Positions 25,298 to 34,948 of a stretch of 64,000 nucleotides of DNA are shown one piece after another. The stretch is from JBAXTE01 sp963556065 (GTDB taxonomy: Bacteria; Bacteroidota; Bacteroidia; Bacteroidales; WCHB1-69): assembly GCA_963556065.3 (NCBI GenBank), contig CAUVYH020000017.1:186001-250000 (forward strand), in the 5' to 3' direction. Position 1 is the first letter of the stretch, and the number at the start of each line of letters is the position of its first letter. The notes under the pieces are model-generated. The model ran no database searches. It had not been told where the DNA came from and was given only the letters and a program-made list of their open reading frames with translations. Made by a program: the position numbers and the translations under genes.

Positions 25298-26092
25298 CTA
25301 CACTGCCACGGGGGCTTTGATGTGAGGATCGGGATTGTAATTTATTATTTTGAGATCTTCAAATTTAAAATCGAAAATATTTTTCACATCCGGATTAACT
25401 ACAAGTTGAGGTAATGGATGAGGGTTGCGTTTTAACTGAATGCGAGCTTGTTCAAAATGATTGGCATAAATGTGTGCATCTCCCATTGTGTGAATAAATT
25501 CCTTGGGTTTCAGATTGCAAACTTGAGCAACCATAGCTGTGAGCATCGCATAAGAGGCAATGTTAAACGGAACACCGATAAAGATATCTGCACTTCGCTG
25601 ATAGAGCTGACAGGATAATTCTCCATTTGCAACATAGAATTGAAACATGATATGACAAGGGGGAAGCCTCATTTCGTCAATTTGTGCTACATTCCAAGCA
25701 CTTACAAGCAGCCTTCGAGAATTGGGATTCTTTTTAATTTGCTCGATAACCCTTGCAATCTGATCAATACTGCCCCCGTTGTAATTTGGCCAGCTTCTCC
25801 ACTGATAGCCATAAATTGGACCTAAATTTCCTTGAGCATCCGCCCACTCATCCCAAATTGTAACGTTGTTGTCTTTTAAATATTGAAGATTCGTATTTCC
25901 TTGCAAAAACCAAAGCAATTCGTATAGAATAGAGCGGATATGAAGTTTTTTTGTTGTCAGCAAAGGAAATCCCTGTTGTAGATCAAATCGCATTTGATAA
26001 CCGAACACGCTTCGGGTTCCCGTGCCGGTACGATCTTCTTTGTCAACACCATGAGTTATAACATGGTTTAATAAATCAAGATACTGTTGCAT
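25298..26092 (-). CDS. thyA: Thymidylate synthase
   Basis: This 264-residue ThyA converts dUMP to dTMP with methylene-tetrahydrofolate and yields dihydrofolate for the neighbouring folA product. The nucleophile is C146 in RLPPCHIMFQF, the same number as in E. coli. Other family marks are DRTGTGT near residue 20, the GPIYGYQWRSW stretch at 91-101, and CQLYQRSADIFIGVPFN. The length and all key residues are canonical. Confidence 0.98.
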   Translation of the reverse strand: MQQYLDLLNHVITHGVDKEDRTGTGTRSVFGYQMRFDLQQGFPLLTTKKLHIRSILYELLWFLQGNTNLQYLKDNNVTIWDEWADAQGNLGPIYGYQWRSWPNYNGGSIDQIARVIEQIKKNPNSRRLLVSAWNVAQIDEMRLPPCHIMFQFYVANGELSCQLYQRSADIFIGVPFNIASYAMLTAMVAQVCNLKPKEFIHTMGDAHIYANHFEQARIQLKRNPHPLPQLVVNPDVKNIFDFKFEDLKIINYNPDPHIKAPVAV

Positions 26093-26227
26093 GTGTTATT
26101 ATTTGAATTTCAAAAATACTTCTTTTTTTTGAGATGGCAAAAATGAAAACTATTCATTGCAAAAAATGGAAATAACCATTTATTGAGTTTCATGCCGTAA
26201 AGATGGCAATTGTGAATTTAGGGCTAT

Positions 26228-26243
26228 TATTTTTGTAACTTTG
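26228..26243 (+). promoter_or_regulatory. Two tandem -7 boxes before the gliding-type cargo locus
   Basis: TATTTTTG (26228-26235) is followed directly by TAACTTTG (26236-26243). Both match TAnnTTTG, 64-79 bases before the gene at 26307. Which one is used cannot be told. Confidence 0.4.
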
Positions 26244-26306
26244 GTGCAACTATTTTGGGAAATAGCCCGTCTCGTTTAATGAGTGAAAAACAAAAAATAA
26301 ATTATT

Positions 26307-26750
26307 ATGAATAAAACATTGTCATTTTTTATTGCTATTTTATTATTCTCTAATATCATAGCATACTCACAAAGCAAAAAACCAATTCCAGATCCAAGAC
26401 TGAAAGAAGTGTTTTCAGAGAATGAAATAGCCAAGCGGCTGGAATCCGCACCAGATAAAATTGTTTACTATAACTTTTATCTAAACAATTACTGCTCGGT
26501 AGAAAAAACAGCACCTGCAAATAGTTTATTTAAAGGAGATGTAAGTGAGATAAAGGCAAAATCTGGTTCAAGTTGGATTATTGATGCAGATCATTTTGAT
26601 ATAAAGTCTTTCAATATGCTTAAATTCAAAATTCCATTAGAGCTTGATAAGAAAATATACTATACGATTGGGAACACTAATACTTTTTTAGTTTTTATCA
26701 GTGTTAATGAATTTTCTAGCAAATATAAATCTCAAAACATATCAAAATGA
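26307..26750 (+). CDS. Small secreted protein paired with a T9SS type B cargo gene
   Basis: I do not recognise a named family. The 147 residues have a signal peptide (cut after IIAYSQ, about residue 22), then a mixed alpha/beta body with SWIIDADHFDIKSFNMLKF and a strand-rich C-terminus. Its stop overlaps the start of the large gliding-type protein by 4 bases (ATGA), so the two are translationally coupled. Such small secreted proteins next to surface proteins are common in Bacteroidota. A chaperone or partner role is inference only. Confidence 0.75.
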   Translation: MNKTLSFFIAILLFSNIIAYSQSKKPIPDPRLKEVFSENEIAKRLESAPDKIVYYNFYLNNYCSVEKTAPANSLFKGDVSEIKAKSGSSWIIDADHFDIKSFNMLKFKIPLELDKKIYYTIGNTNTFLVFISVNEFSSKYKSQNISK

Positions 26751-29530
26751 AAAAATATATAGTGCTTTTAGTTTTATTTGTTGGATTTTTCACCTCCTAT
26801 GGGCAGGATGTTTTGATTAATTCAACAAACAACGGACAAACATTTACCGGATGTTCCAGAACCATTTATGATAGTGGTGGAAGTGCCGGTAGCTATGGAA
26901 ACAGCCAAGATTATAGGGTCTCATTTATTTCTAATAATGCGGCTCTTCCTGGAATTACTCTTCAAATTATTGATGACATTGACATTGATGCAGGCGATAC
27001 TCTTTGGATTTATGATGGAGATGGAACATCTCCTTCTCAATTGTTTCGTGGTGGGCCAAACAATCTAACTTATTTTAATGCATCTAATGGGCTGATTGCG
27101 GATGATCATTTTCAAATGAGTATTTTAAATACTTCCCATAAAATTACAATCAGATTTAAATCAAATTCAACAACTACAGGAGCCGGTTTTAAAATTTCTT
27201 TATCTTGCAGTAAGCTTTGTCAGTCGGTGTTTTCAAAAATAGATAATGTGCTTACGACGCCTCAACCTGACACGAATTATATTGCATTATGCCCGTGGGA
27301 TACCGCAAAAATTGTGGCTTTGGGGTATTACCCCATGACGGATACCATGGCATCTCCTTTTTACCACCAGAGTGATTTAACGTCGACTTTTAATTGGAAT
27401 TTTGGAGACGGTACAACAGCTAGTGGAATAGGCATGACTACGGTTAATCATTATTTTACCCCGGGCAGAGGTTATGATGTAATGCTTACAATTGTTGATT
27501 CCAGTGGTTGCCAAAGCAATAATGCATTTGGACTCAGGGTAATGACCAGCATGAACCCGCTATCATATATTGATCCTCTCCCGGATATTTGCAGTGGAAA
27601 TTCTTTTTTAGTTGATGTGGGCTATTCCGATTCATCAACAATTCATGTTAACCCTGTCGTAAGTGAACAAATCTCTTCTCAATTATATGATAGTACAACC
27701 TTTATTCCGGATGGAGTTTGTGACGGGTCTGCATGCTATAACACTTTTGTTACCTTTAATTCATTTAATCCGGGACAAACCATCCAGAGCGTTACTGATA
27801 TTATGTCTGTATGCATTAATATGGAACATACGTTCATTGGTGATTTGCATTTTGAAATAGTTTGTCCGAATGGTCAGAGTACTAAATTAATGAACACAAC
27901 CGGTTCAGGACAACATGGGGGTGCAAATTTAGGACAAGCGAATACTAGTGATGCTGGTGATGATTGTGATCCTTCAACAAATCCACCTGGGACAGGCTGG
28001 ACCTATTGCTGGTCGGAACAGCCCAGCTACGCATACCATGGCACGTTAGATGCTTTATCGGATGGAACTTCACCCGTTGACTCAACAAATCGGACAAATC
28101 ATAGCAACTATATAGTTCCGGAAGAATCATTCAGCAATCTTATAGGTTGTCCTTTAAACGGAACATGGAATATTAAGATCTGTGATCTTTGGAGTGCTGA
28201 TAATGGCTATGTTTTTTGGTGGACACTTGAGTTAGATCCAAGCCTTGTGCCACAAGCATGGACTTATGATGTGGGTATTCAAAATGTTATTTGGAGCGGA
28301 CCGTATTTGACATCAACAAACGATACAACCGCACAAATAAGTCCGGCTATTGACGCAAATGGTTCGTATGACTATACTTTTACCATTATTGACCGATTTG
28401 GGTGTGGTTATGATTCAACAATGGCGTTAAAAGTAGTTCAAACACCCACGCCAAATTTAGGGAACGACACCTCAATTTGCAACGATGGAGTCATAGTAAT
28501 CATAGATCCTCATTATGGAATTGCGGGAACAACCTATAACTGGAGTGATTTCACGACAGATCCCAACCTTCCGGTACTCTACCCGGGAACATACTCGGTA
28601 ACGGTGACCAACTCAAATGCTAATATTCAATGCAAAGGCTACGATACAGTAACGGTAAACTATTACGTACAGCCGACGGCCAATTTCACGGCGCAGCCCA
28701 CGGAAGGATGCAGTCCACTCGTTGTACAGTTTACCGATACCTCGGTGCCGGACACCATTGCCTATAGCTATGCTTGGGATTTTGGCGATCCGAGTGCGAC
28801 GGTAAACACATCAACTGAGAAAAACCCGCAGCATCTATACAGCAGTTACGGCAACTTCGATGTAAGCCTTTCAATCACAAGTCCGAACGGTTGTTCCTCG
28901 TCAATATCCAAACCCGGTCTTATCAAGGTTCATCCGACCCCACTGGCCAAATTCACGCCGAATCCTTCCAACGCGTCACTTTCGGACAATCCGAATGTTA
29001 CATTCACCAACGAGACGGAAAACTACATTCTTTCGGAAACCACATGGCGATGGGACTTTGGCGATGGATTCAGCTCCACGGACATGAACACCAGTCACAT
29101 ATACACGGATCCGGATGACTATGCCGTCATGTTGGTTGCGACAAATTCTTACGGATGTGCTGATTCCGTTACACATACCGTTGTTGTGGAAGACGAACTT
29201 TTTATCCCCAACATCCTCACACCCAACGGCGACGGACAAAACGACTATTTGGTAATAGGGAACTTAAACACCAACAGGGAAAACGTATTAAAGATATATG
29301 ACCGTTGGGGCAAAAAAGTATATGAAAAGAAAAACTACAACACGACCTCTCGATGCAAGAAAACAGATCCCAGTGGGAAAACCTGGAATTGCGGAGCCGT
29401 AATGAACTCAGGCCAGGGTTGGACCGGCGAAGGTTGTGCCGATGGGGTTTATTTTTACACCTTCCATTACGACGGAGTAATAAAGACGGTAGATAGTAAC
29501 GGCACCATTAGTATTTTAGGGAACAAGTAA
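26747..29530 (+). CDS. Giant-adhesin-type surface protein: CUB, PKD, P-domain, PKD repeats, T9SS type B sorting domain
   Basis: This 927-residue exported protein has a signal peptide (1-19). Domains in order: a CUB-like domain (about 25-155; CSRTIYDSGGSAGSYGN, DTLWIYDGDG), a PKD domain (about 205-265; WNFGDGT), a proprotein convertase P-domain (about 320-500; FIGDLHFEIVCPNG, GTWNIKICDLW), and two further PKD domains (about 650-720, AWDFGDPS; about 735-815, WRWDFGDGF). Last is a gliding-motility-type (CHU_C, T9SS type B) C-terminus with IPNILTPNGDGQNDYLVI and IYDRWGKKVYE. Such proteins are attached to or released from the surface by T9SS and serve as adhesins. No catalytic domain is seen. The DNA from about 28440 on is visibly richer in G+C than the front part. 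Confidence 0.9.
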   Translation: MKKYIVLLVLFVGFFTSYGQDVLINSTNNGQTFTGCSRTIYDSGGSAGSYGNSQDYRVSFISNNAALPGITLQIIDDIDIDAGDTLWIYDGDGTSPSQLFRGGPNNLTYFNASNGLIADDHFQMSILNTSHKITIRFKSNSTTTGAGFKISLSCSKLCQSVFSKIDNVLTTPQPDTNYIALCPWDTAKIVALGYYPMTDTMASPFYHQSDLTSTFNWNFGDGTTASGIGMTTVNHYFTPGRGYDVMLTIVDSSGCQSNNAFGLRVMTSMNPLSYIDPLPDICSGNSFLVDVGYSDSSTIHVNPVVSEQISSQLYDSTTFIPDGVCDGSACYNTFVTFNSFNPGQTIQSVTDIMSVCINMEHTFIGDLHFEIVCPNGQSTKLMNTTGSGQHGGANLGQANTSDAGDDCDPSTNPPGTGWTYCWSEQPSYAYHGTLDALSDGTSPVDSTNRTNHSNYIVPEESFSNLIGCPLNGTWNIKICDLWSADNGYVFWWTLELDPSLVPQAWTYDVGIQNVIWSGPYLTSTNDTTAQISPAIDANGSYDYTFTIIDRFGCGYDSTMALKVVQTPTPNLGNDTSICNDGVIVIIDPHYGIAGTTYNWSDFTTDPNLPVLYPGTYSVTVTNSNANIQCKGYDTVTVNYYVQPTANFTAQPTEGCSPLVVQFTDTSVPDTIAYSYAWDFGDPSATVNTSTEKNPQHLYSSYGNFDVSLSITSPNGCSSSISKPGLIKVHPTPLAKFTPNPSNASLSDNPNVTFTNETENYILSETTWRWDFGDGFSSTDMNTSHIYTDPDDYAVMLVATNSYGCADSVTHTVVVEDELFIPNILTPNGDGQNDYLVIGNLNTNRENVLKIYDRWGKKVYEKKNYNTTSRCKKTDPSGKTWNCGAVMNSGQGWTGEGCADGVYFYTFHYDGVIKTVDSNGTISILGNK

Positions 29531-29552
29531 AGGGCAATGCTCATTATTCATA

Positions 29553-29590
29553 AAAGTAAAAGGTTGACCCATTGGTCAACCTTTTACTTT
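29553..29590 (+). terminator. Strong intrinsic terminator
   Basis: AAAGTAAAAGGTTGACC (29553-29569) pairs fully with its complement ending at 29590, with loop CATT. It follows the surface-protein gene by 22 bases. Confidence 0.8.
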
Positions 29591-29615
29591 ATATGGGAAC
29601 AAATAGAAAAAATAT

Positions 29616-29645
29616 TTTGAGTAATAATATTTGTTTGTATCTTTG
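29616..29645 (+). promoter_or_regulatory. Promoter of the PorE-like gene
   Basis: TTTG at 29616-29619 and TATCTTTG at 29638-29645 are 18 bases apart, one short of the usual 19-21. The -7 box is a full consensus match, 69 bases before the start at 29715. Confidence 0.5.
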
Positions 29646-29714
29646 AAACCTGTTTTACTTATCCATTATAATGGCTTTTGCCCGCTTTGTAGTAATTAAA
29701 AACTGGTATTGAAA

Positions 29715-31790
29715 ATGAAAATAAATGTTTGGAAAAAAGGATGGCTGTTTTATTTATTGATGAGCTTATTTATAGTCCTTTCGTGTACTTCTGCATATGC
29801 TCAAAAAGAAGATGAAGAAGGTGTGGAAAGCGGCTGCGTAAACGAAAAGCAAATCAGTAAAGAGGCCAGAAAAACATTTGAAAAGGCAAAAAAACTTTAT
29901 CAGAAGGGTAATTCCTCGGAAGCAATGCCATTATTAATGGAGGTGGCGGAAGAAGAACCTACTTTTGCTGAACCTTTTTTTTTAATGGGAAAGATTCATT
30001 TGAAGCAACTCGAAAAAATGGATTCGCAGGTGCCAGGTAAGGGTCGTGACAATTCGGAATCACTAAGGAATCAACTAATTAAAAAAGCTGAACAAAATTT
30101 TGCAAGTGCCATTAATGCATGTAAAGAAGTTGACCCCATTTGCTATTTTAATCTTGGAAAGTTGCTTTACATTCAAGACCGGTTTAAGGAAGCTGTTCCT
30201 CCGCTTGAATTCTTTATTAAAAACGCGGATAGTGATAAATACAAAGATCAGATTGAAGTGGCAAAAAGCGATATAGAGAATAATAAGTTTTTGGATAAAG
30301 TGCTTAATAATCCGGTGCCGTTTAATTTAAAAAAGGTGGAAGGCGTTTCGTCTCCTAATCCTGAATATCTCTTTTGCGTTTCGCCCGATGATGAAATTTG
30401 TTTCTATACACGTGTAGTTATGCCGCAAGCAACACCAGGGGGCGTAAATTATACACCAAGGCCTAAAGAGCTTTTTTATTATAGTGAACGTGATTCTGTC
30501 AGTAAACGATTTGATAACGGCAATCTCATGCCTACCCCCTTTAATATGGGTGGAAACGAAGGCAGTCCAACCATTACCGTGGATAACAAGTATATGGTAT
30601 TTGCCAAGGTTGAAGATGTTGAGGGATATGCCAACAGTGATCTTTACTTTTCGGAATTCAAAAATGACGACTGGACTCCGATTACCAATTTAGGATTCAA
30701 TATTAATTCACCCAAAACTTGGGAATCGCAACCGAGCATCAGTGCAGATGGCAAAACGTTGTATTTTGTATCGGATAGGGATAATAAGAATGGGCCCGAT
30801 GAAGAAATTAACCTAGATATTTTTGTTTCGTATCGACAACCTGATGGTAGTTGGGGAAAAGCCCAATCGGTGGGTAACGTAATTAATTCGACGGGACAGG
30901 AAAAAACACCGTTTATTCATAGTGACAGTCAAACGTTGTACTTTTCTTCCGATGGGCATACCGGTATTGGAGGAATGGATATCTTTTTTTCAAAAATGGA
31001 TGATAATGGTCGTTGGTCTAAACCGAAAAACATAGGAATCCCTATTAACACACAAAGTGATGAAGTGGGGTTTTTTGTCAGCTTGGATGGAACCAAAGGA
31101 TATTATACTTCGGCGATGTCAGGTAATTTTGACCTTTATGAGTTTGAATTATATCCGGAAGCACGCCCGCAACGGGTCGCTTTAATCAAAGGGGAAATTA
31201 AAACGGAAGAAGGAGAACCTGTTATTGCTAAGGTGGAATTGAAAAATACCGAAACAAAAAAAGTAGTTGAAATTGCGGTCGATCAGAATACCGGTAAATA
31301 TGCTACGGTGGCATCACTCAAAAATGACTACGTACTTACAGTGAAAAAAGAGGGGTATGCTTACGAGACCAAATTCATCGACTCTAAAGATACGATCACT
31401 CCGGCAAAACAAACTGTTGACTTTGCAATCAGTCCGATAGAAGAAGGAAAAAGTTATAAGTTAAACGACATCTATTTTGCAACCAATTCGTATGAGCTTA
31501 CCAGAGAAAGCATGTTGGTAACGGATGCATTTGTTGAATTCTTAACAGAAAATTCTTCTGTTGTGGTTGAAATACAGGGACATACCGATAATGTTGGGAA
31601 CGATAACGATAACATGACACTCTCCGATAACCGTGCAAAGTCGGTATATGACTATATTATATCCACGGGAATCAGCGCAGATAGACTTAAGTATAAAGGT
31701 TATGGAAAAACGAAGCCGATTGCGTCCAACGACACCGAAGAAGGTAGATCTAAAAACCGAAGAACGGTCTTTGTGATTCTGAAAAAATAA
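29715..31790 (+). CDS. PorE-like OmpA/TPR/propeller envelope protein
   Basis: The start is set at the ATG at 29715, not the TTG two codons earlier, giving 691 residues. After an N-terminal signal (LSCTSAYAQ could be read as a lipobox C or a signal peptidase I site) come TPR-like helices (about 45-200), WD40-like/PD40 propeller repeats (about 215-490; SISADGKTLYFVSDRDN, SDSQTLYFSSDGHTG, SLDGTKGYYTSAMSG), a carboxypeptidase regulatory-like domain (about 495-570) and an OmpA domain (about 585-691; EIQGHTDNVGN, RLKYKGYGKTKP, SKNRRTVFV) that binds peptidoglycan. This order matches PorE of the T9SS, which ties the outer-membrane ring to the cell wall. Related OmpA proteins share the order, so PorE is likely, not proven. 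Confidence 0.88.
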   Translation: MKINVWKKGWLFYLLMSLFIVLSCTSAYAQKEDEEGVESGCVNEKQISKEARKTFEKAKKLYQKGNSSEAMPLLMEVAEEEPTFAEPFFLMGKIHLKQLEKMDSQVPGKGRDNSESLRNQLIKKAEQNFASAINACKEVDPICYFNLGKLLYIQDRFKEAVPPLEFFIKNADSDKYKDQIEVAKSDIENNKFLDKVLNNPVPFNLKKVEGVSSPNPEYLFCVSPDDEICFYTRVVMPQATPGGVNYTPRPKELFYYSERDSVSKRFDNGNLMPTPFNMGGNEGSPTITVDNKYMVFAKVEDVEGYANSDLYFSEFKNDDWTPITNLGFNINSPKTWESQPSISADGKTLYFVSDRDNKNGPDEEINLDIFVSYRQPDGSWGKAQSVGNVINSTGQEKTPFIHSDSQTLYFSSDGHTGIGGMDIFFSKMDDNGRWSKPKNIGIPINTQSDEVGFFVSLDGTKGYYTSAMSGNFDLYEFELYPEARPQRVALIKGEIKTEEGEPVIAKVELKNTETKKVVEIAVDQNTGKYATVASLKNDYVLTVKKEGYAYETKFIDSKDTITPAKQTVDFAISPIEEGKSYKLNDIYFATNSYELTRESMLVTDAFVEFLTENSSVVVEIQGHTDNVGNDNDNMTLSDNRAKSVYDYIISTGISADRLKYKGYGKTKPIASNDTEEGRSKNRRTVFVILKK

Positions 31791-31835
31791 TTAGAATGTA
31801 CAAAACGATTAGTTTGGGTTGAGCCTTGAATGATC

Positions 31836-32633
31836 CTATAATTCTATCTCACCGCTAAAAGCTTTGGTTACCGGACCACGAAGCCAGATATTCCGATATT
31901 CTTGTTCCGTACATTCAAAAGAAACCTCAAAATTCCCACCCAAGGTATCTATCGCAATTGTATTGAAAGGTAAATCAAGTTTTTTTGCAATAGCAATAGC
32001 CGAAGCTGTAATTCCTGTTCCGCAGGATAGGGTTTCATTTTCAACGCCTCGCTCATAGGTGCGGACAAATAGACGGCCATGACTAAAAGAAACGAAATCC
32101 ACATTTGTTCCGTTTTTGGTAATTTTTGTATCGTAACGTAGCATTTTTCCCATCCCCAAAACATCTGCATTTTTTGCATTATCTACAAATACAACCAAAT
32201 GAGGAGAGCCTGTGTCTATAAAATAATACTCTTTGTATTCCTTGACCAAGGAAACCGATTTCATTTGAAGTTTAATGTCAAATGAGTCCTTATCGTTGCC
32301 TGTTAGAATTTCGGAATAATGTAATCCGTCAATGGCCTCAAATATAAAATTCGTTTTGCGAATTCCTTGTAAGTAGGCAAATGCCGTAATGCACCTTCCG
32401 CCATTTCCACACATGGTTCCTTCAAATCCGTCAGAATTATAATATTTCATCGAAAAATCAGCTTCTTTAACAATGCTTTTTTGAAAGAGGATAAGGCCAT
32501 CTGCGCCAATTCCTATATGTTGCTGGCATAAGAAGTGGATTTGTTTCTGACTTAAGGAATATTGATTTTCTCGATTGTCGATCAGGATAAAATCATTACC
32601 GGCCCCGTGAAATTTAGAAAAAGGCAATACCAT
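31836..32633 (-). CDS. dapF: Diaminopimelate epimerase
   Basis: This 265-residue enzyme interconverts LL- and meso-diaminopimelate for lysine and peptidoglycan synthesis. The two catalytic cysteines are C75 in MCGNGGRC and C204 in LSCGTGIT. Also visible are FSKFHGAGNDF at the N-terminus, DTGSPHLVVFV and ERGVENETLSC. All residues expected for activity are present. It follows a small membrane protein gene by 7 bases. Confidence 0.97.
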   Translation of the reverse strand: MVLPFSKFHGAGNDFILIDNRENQYSLSQKQIHFLCQQHIGIGADGLILFQKSIVKEADFSMKYYNSDGFEGTMCGNGGRCITAFAYLQGIRKTNFIFEAIDGLHYSEILTGNDKDSFDIKLQMKSVSLVKEYKEYYFIDTGSPHLVVFVDNAKNADVLGMGKMLRYDTKITKNGTNVDFVSFSHGRLFVRTYERGVENETLSCGTGITASAIAIAKKLDLPFNTIAIDTLGGNFEVSFECTEQEYRNIWLRGPVTKAFSGEIEL

Positions 32634-32640
32634 GATTGTT

Positions 32641-33300
32641 TTATTTAGGATTTTGTTGAATTAAATTTAAAAAGCTGTTCGATTGCATTAAAAGATAAAA
32701 ATTATTATTTACAATTAAGTAGTAATCATAACCAACAATCTGTAGTTCAGCATTTTGTGTATCTGTTATTCCATAAATTACAGCTTTGTTTGCAGATCTT
32801 TTGTATCCATTAAAACGAACAGGAGAAAGCCAGAATTCTAATGTGAAAAAATAATTTTTAATTGGCGATGTACGATTCATTAATAATGAATCAAGTTGGG
32901 CTGCTTTGCTATCGATAGGAATACTATAGACTTTTTTGGCAATCATTGCGTCTTTTTGAATGTTTAACGTATCAATGTCGTAGAAATCCTCCGATTCTAA
33001 CCCTATTTGCTCCATTTCGGAATAAATTGCCGATGTGCTATCTTCTTCACTCGAAATTACATTTGTATCAGTTGACAATTCTGTTTTTTTATTTATGTTT
33101 GCTTCTGCCATTTTGGCATTTTTGGAAGCCACTTTGTCTGAGGAATAAAAAATGTTTTTTGTTTTTGAAACAAGGCTTATGTCTTCAAAATCTATCTTTT
33201 TATAATGGTTAAAGGCCGCAAAAATTATCGAACCCAAAAAAAGTGGTATAAAAACTGCTAAGGATGTCCGGACAAATCGCTTCTTTTTATATTTTAACAT
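32641..33300 (-). CDS. Single-pass membrane-anchored protein of unknown function
   Basis: I do not recognise this 219-residue protein. A basic N-terminus (MLKYKKKRFVR) precedes one hydrophobic helix (about residues 12-31), so the rest lies outside the cytoplasm. Residues 40-125 are polar, Ser/Glu/Asp-rich and probably loose. About 130-219 looks like a folded domain with strands (NYFFTLEFWLSPVRFNGYKR, YDYYLIVNNNFYLLMQ). dapF starts 7 bases downstream, so they are cotranscribed, but no common pathway is evident. Confidence 0.7.
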   Translation of the reverse strand: MLKYKKKRFVRTSLAVFIPLFLGSIIFAAFNHYKKIDFEDISLVSKTKNIFYSSDKVASKNAKMAEANINKKTELSTDTNVISSEEDSTSAIYSEMEQIGLESEDFYDIDTLNIQKDAMIAKKVYSIPIDSKAAQLDSLLMNRTSPIKNYFFTLEFWLSPVRFNGYKRSANKAVIYGITDTQNAELQIVGYDYYLIVNNNFYLLMQSNSFLNLIQQNPK

Positions 33301-33322
33301 AATTTGTTGTAAAAATAGAATA

Positions 33323-33330
33323 CAAAGATA
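33323..33330 (-). promoter_or_regulatory. -7 box TATCTTTG of the membrane protein-dapF unit
   Basis: The minus strand reads TATCTTTG (TAnnTTTG) 22 bases before the gene start at 33300. A -33 element is not clear. Confidence 0.4.
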
Positions 33331-33473
33331 GATAAAAATCAGAAAGAGAAAGTAATAAAAAACGGATTATATCGTATTCATTAGATAAAAAAATAAATTT
33401 AACACATTTTAAAAAGGTGTCAAAAATAAATAACAGTTTAATACGTTTTCACACTGTTTAAAAACGAATAATT

Positions 33474-34874
33474 ATGAAGACAAAAAGAACAAAACTACAT
33501 CAATCACTTATTCGGCTATTTGTATTTTCATTATTCATTGCAATCGCTCCGGCGTATTCCCAAACTACTGTGAGTGCAGTAAAAGTCGGACCTGATTTTA
33601 CAACGGCAGCGGAAACTTCAATTCATGCCGTGGTACACATTAAAACTGAGTTTGCAAGGAAAAGTAATGTTTATGATGATTTTTTCGGTTTTGGAAACCC
33701 GTTTTCTTTTTTTAATCCTCAAGAAAATGCTTATCCCTTAGTTGCTACAGGGTCGGGAGTAATTATTGCATCCGACGGTTATATTGTGACTAATAACCAT
33801 GTTGTCCAAGACGCGAATGTGATAACCGTAACTTTAAATGATAAGCGTGAGTTCACGGCCGAATTAGTTGGGACTGATGCATCATCCGATTTGGCTTTGA
33901 TAAAAATAAATGCTGTTGGGTTGCCTCAATTATCATTTGGCAATTCCGATCAGGTAAAAGTTGGGGAATGGGTTTTGGCTGTGGGAAATCCTTTTAACTT
34001 AACTTCAACCGTTACAGCGGGAATTATCAGTGCAAAGGCAAGAAATTTAAACATATTGGGAAGCAATAGTAATGTTGAATCCTTTTTGCAAACCGATGCG
34101 GCGGTAAATCCCGGAAATAGCGGTGGTGCATTGGTTAATATCAATGGAGAACTCGTTGGGATAAATGCAGCTATTGCTTCAAACACAGGATCTTATGCAG
34201 GATATTCGTTCGCAATACCTGGAAATGTCGTGAAAAAGGTCGCCGAAGATTTGAAAAAATACGGCGAAGTTCAGCGTCCGTTTTTAGGAGCATCATTTTC
34301 GGAAATCAACAGTAAATTAGCTACAGACTTGAATCTTAAAGAAATAAAAGGAATATATGTAAACAATGTTGATCCGAATGGATCTTCTTCTGAAAGTGAT
34401 ATTAAAAAAGGAGACATTTTGCTGTCGATTAATGGGATTGAAATTAATAGCTATTCAATCCTTAAAGAATTTTTGGGACAACATCGTCCGGGAGACAAAG
34501 TAGATGCCACTATCCTTCGGAATAATAAGGAAATAGCTAAGAACATTACTTTGCGAAACAAAAACGGAACTACTTCTATTGTAAAAAAAGAGGATGTGAA
34601 TGTTGCTCAAATGATTGGAGCAGAATTAAAGCCTATCGATAACAGGACAAAACAACTATTACGGATAAATAATGGTCTTAAAGTAGAACGATTGGAAAAT
34701 GGTCTCTTTAAAAATGCAGGAATTCAAGAAGGATTTATTGTAGTGTCCATAGATAGAAGGGCTATGTATAAGACCGAAGATATTGACAATTATTTAAAAA
34801 ACAAAAAGGGGGGGATTTCCATTGAAGGATATTACCCGAATGGAATGCGTGTAATTTATGCCATTGGAATATAA
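33474..34874 (+). CDS. DegP/HtrA periplasmic serine protease
   Basis: This 466-residue protein has a signal peptide (about 1-30, cut after APAYSQ), an S1C trypsin-like protease domain (about 45-255) and two PDZ domains (about 265-355 and 370-465). The catalytic triad is H109 (TNNHVV), D139 (SSDLALIKI) and S216 (PGNSGGAL). HtrA proteins degrade or chaperone damaged envelope proteins, with PDZ domains controlling access. The second PDZ looks divergent. The primary sigma factor gene follows in 74 bases without a visible terminator, so read-through from this stress-type gene into rpoD is possible. Confidence 0.95.
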   Translation: MKTKRTKLHQSLIRLFVFSLFIAIAPAYSQTTVSAVKVGPDFTTAAETSIHAVVHIKTEFARKSNVYDDFFGFGNPFSFFNPQENAYPLVATGSGVIIASDGYIVTNNHVVQDANVITVTLNDKREFTAELVGTDASSDLALIKINAVGLPQLSFGNSDQVKVGEWVLAVGNPFNLTSTVTAGIISAKARNLNILGSNSNVESFLQTDAAVNPGNSGGALVNINGELVGINAAIASNTGSYAGYSFAIPGNVVKKVAEDLKKYGEVQRPFLGASFSEINSKLATDLNLKEIKGIYVNNVDPNGSSSESDIKKGDILLSINGIEINSYSILKEFLGQHRPGDKVDATILRNNKEIAKNITLRNKNGTTSIVKKEDVNVAQMIGAELKPIDNRTKQLLRINNGLKVERLENGLFKNAGIQEGFIVVSIDRRAMYKTEDIDNYLKNKKGGISIEGYYPNGMRVIYAIGI

Positions 34875-34948
34875 ATAAATTGAACAAAAAACATATAAAG
34901 TGGGTTATAAATGAAATGAAAGAACTTTCATAAACAGAAGGAGACCAA

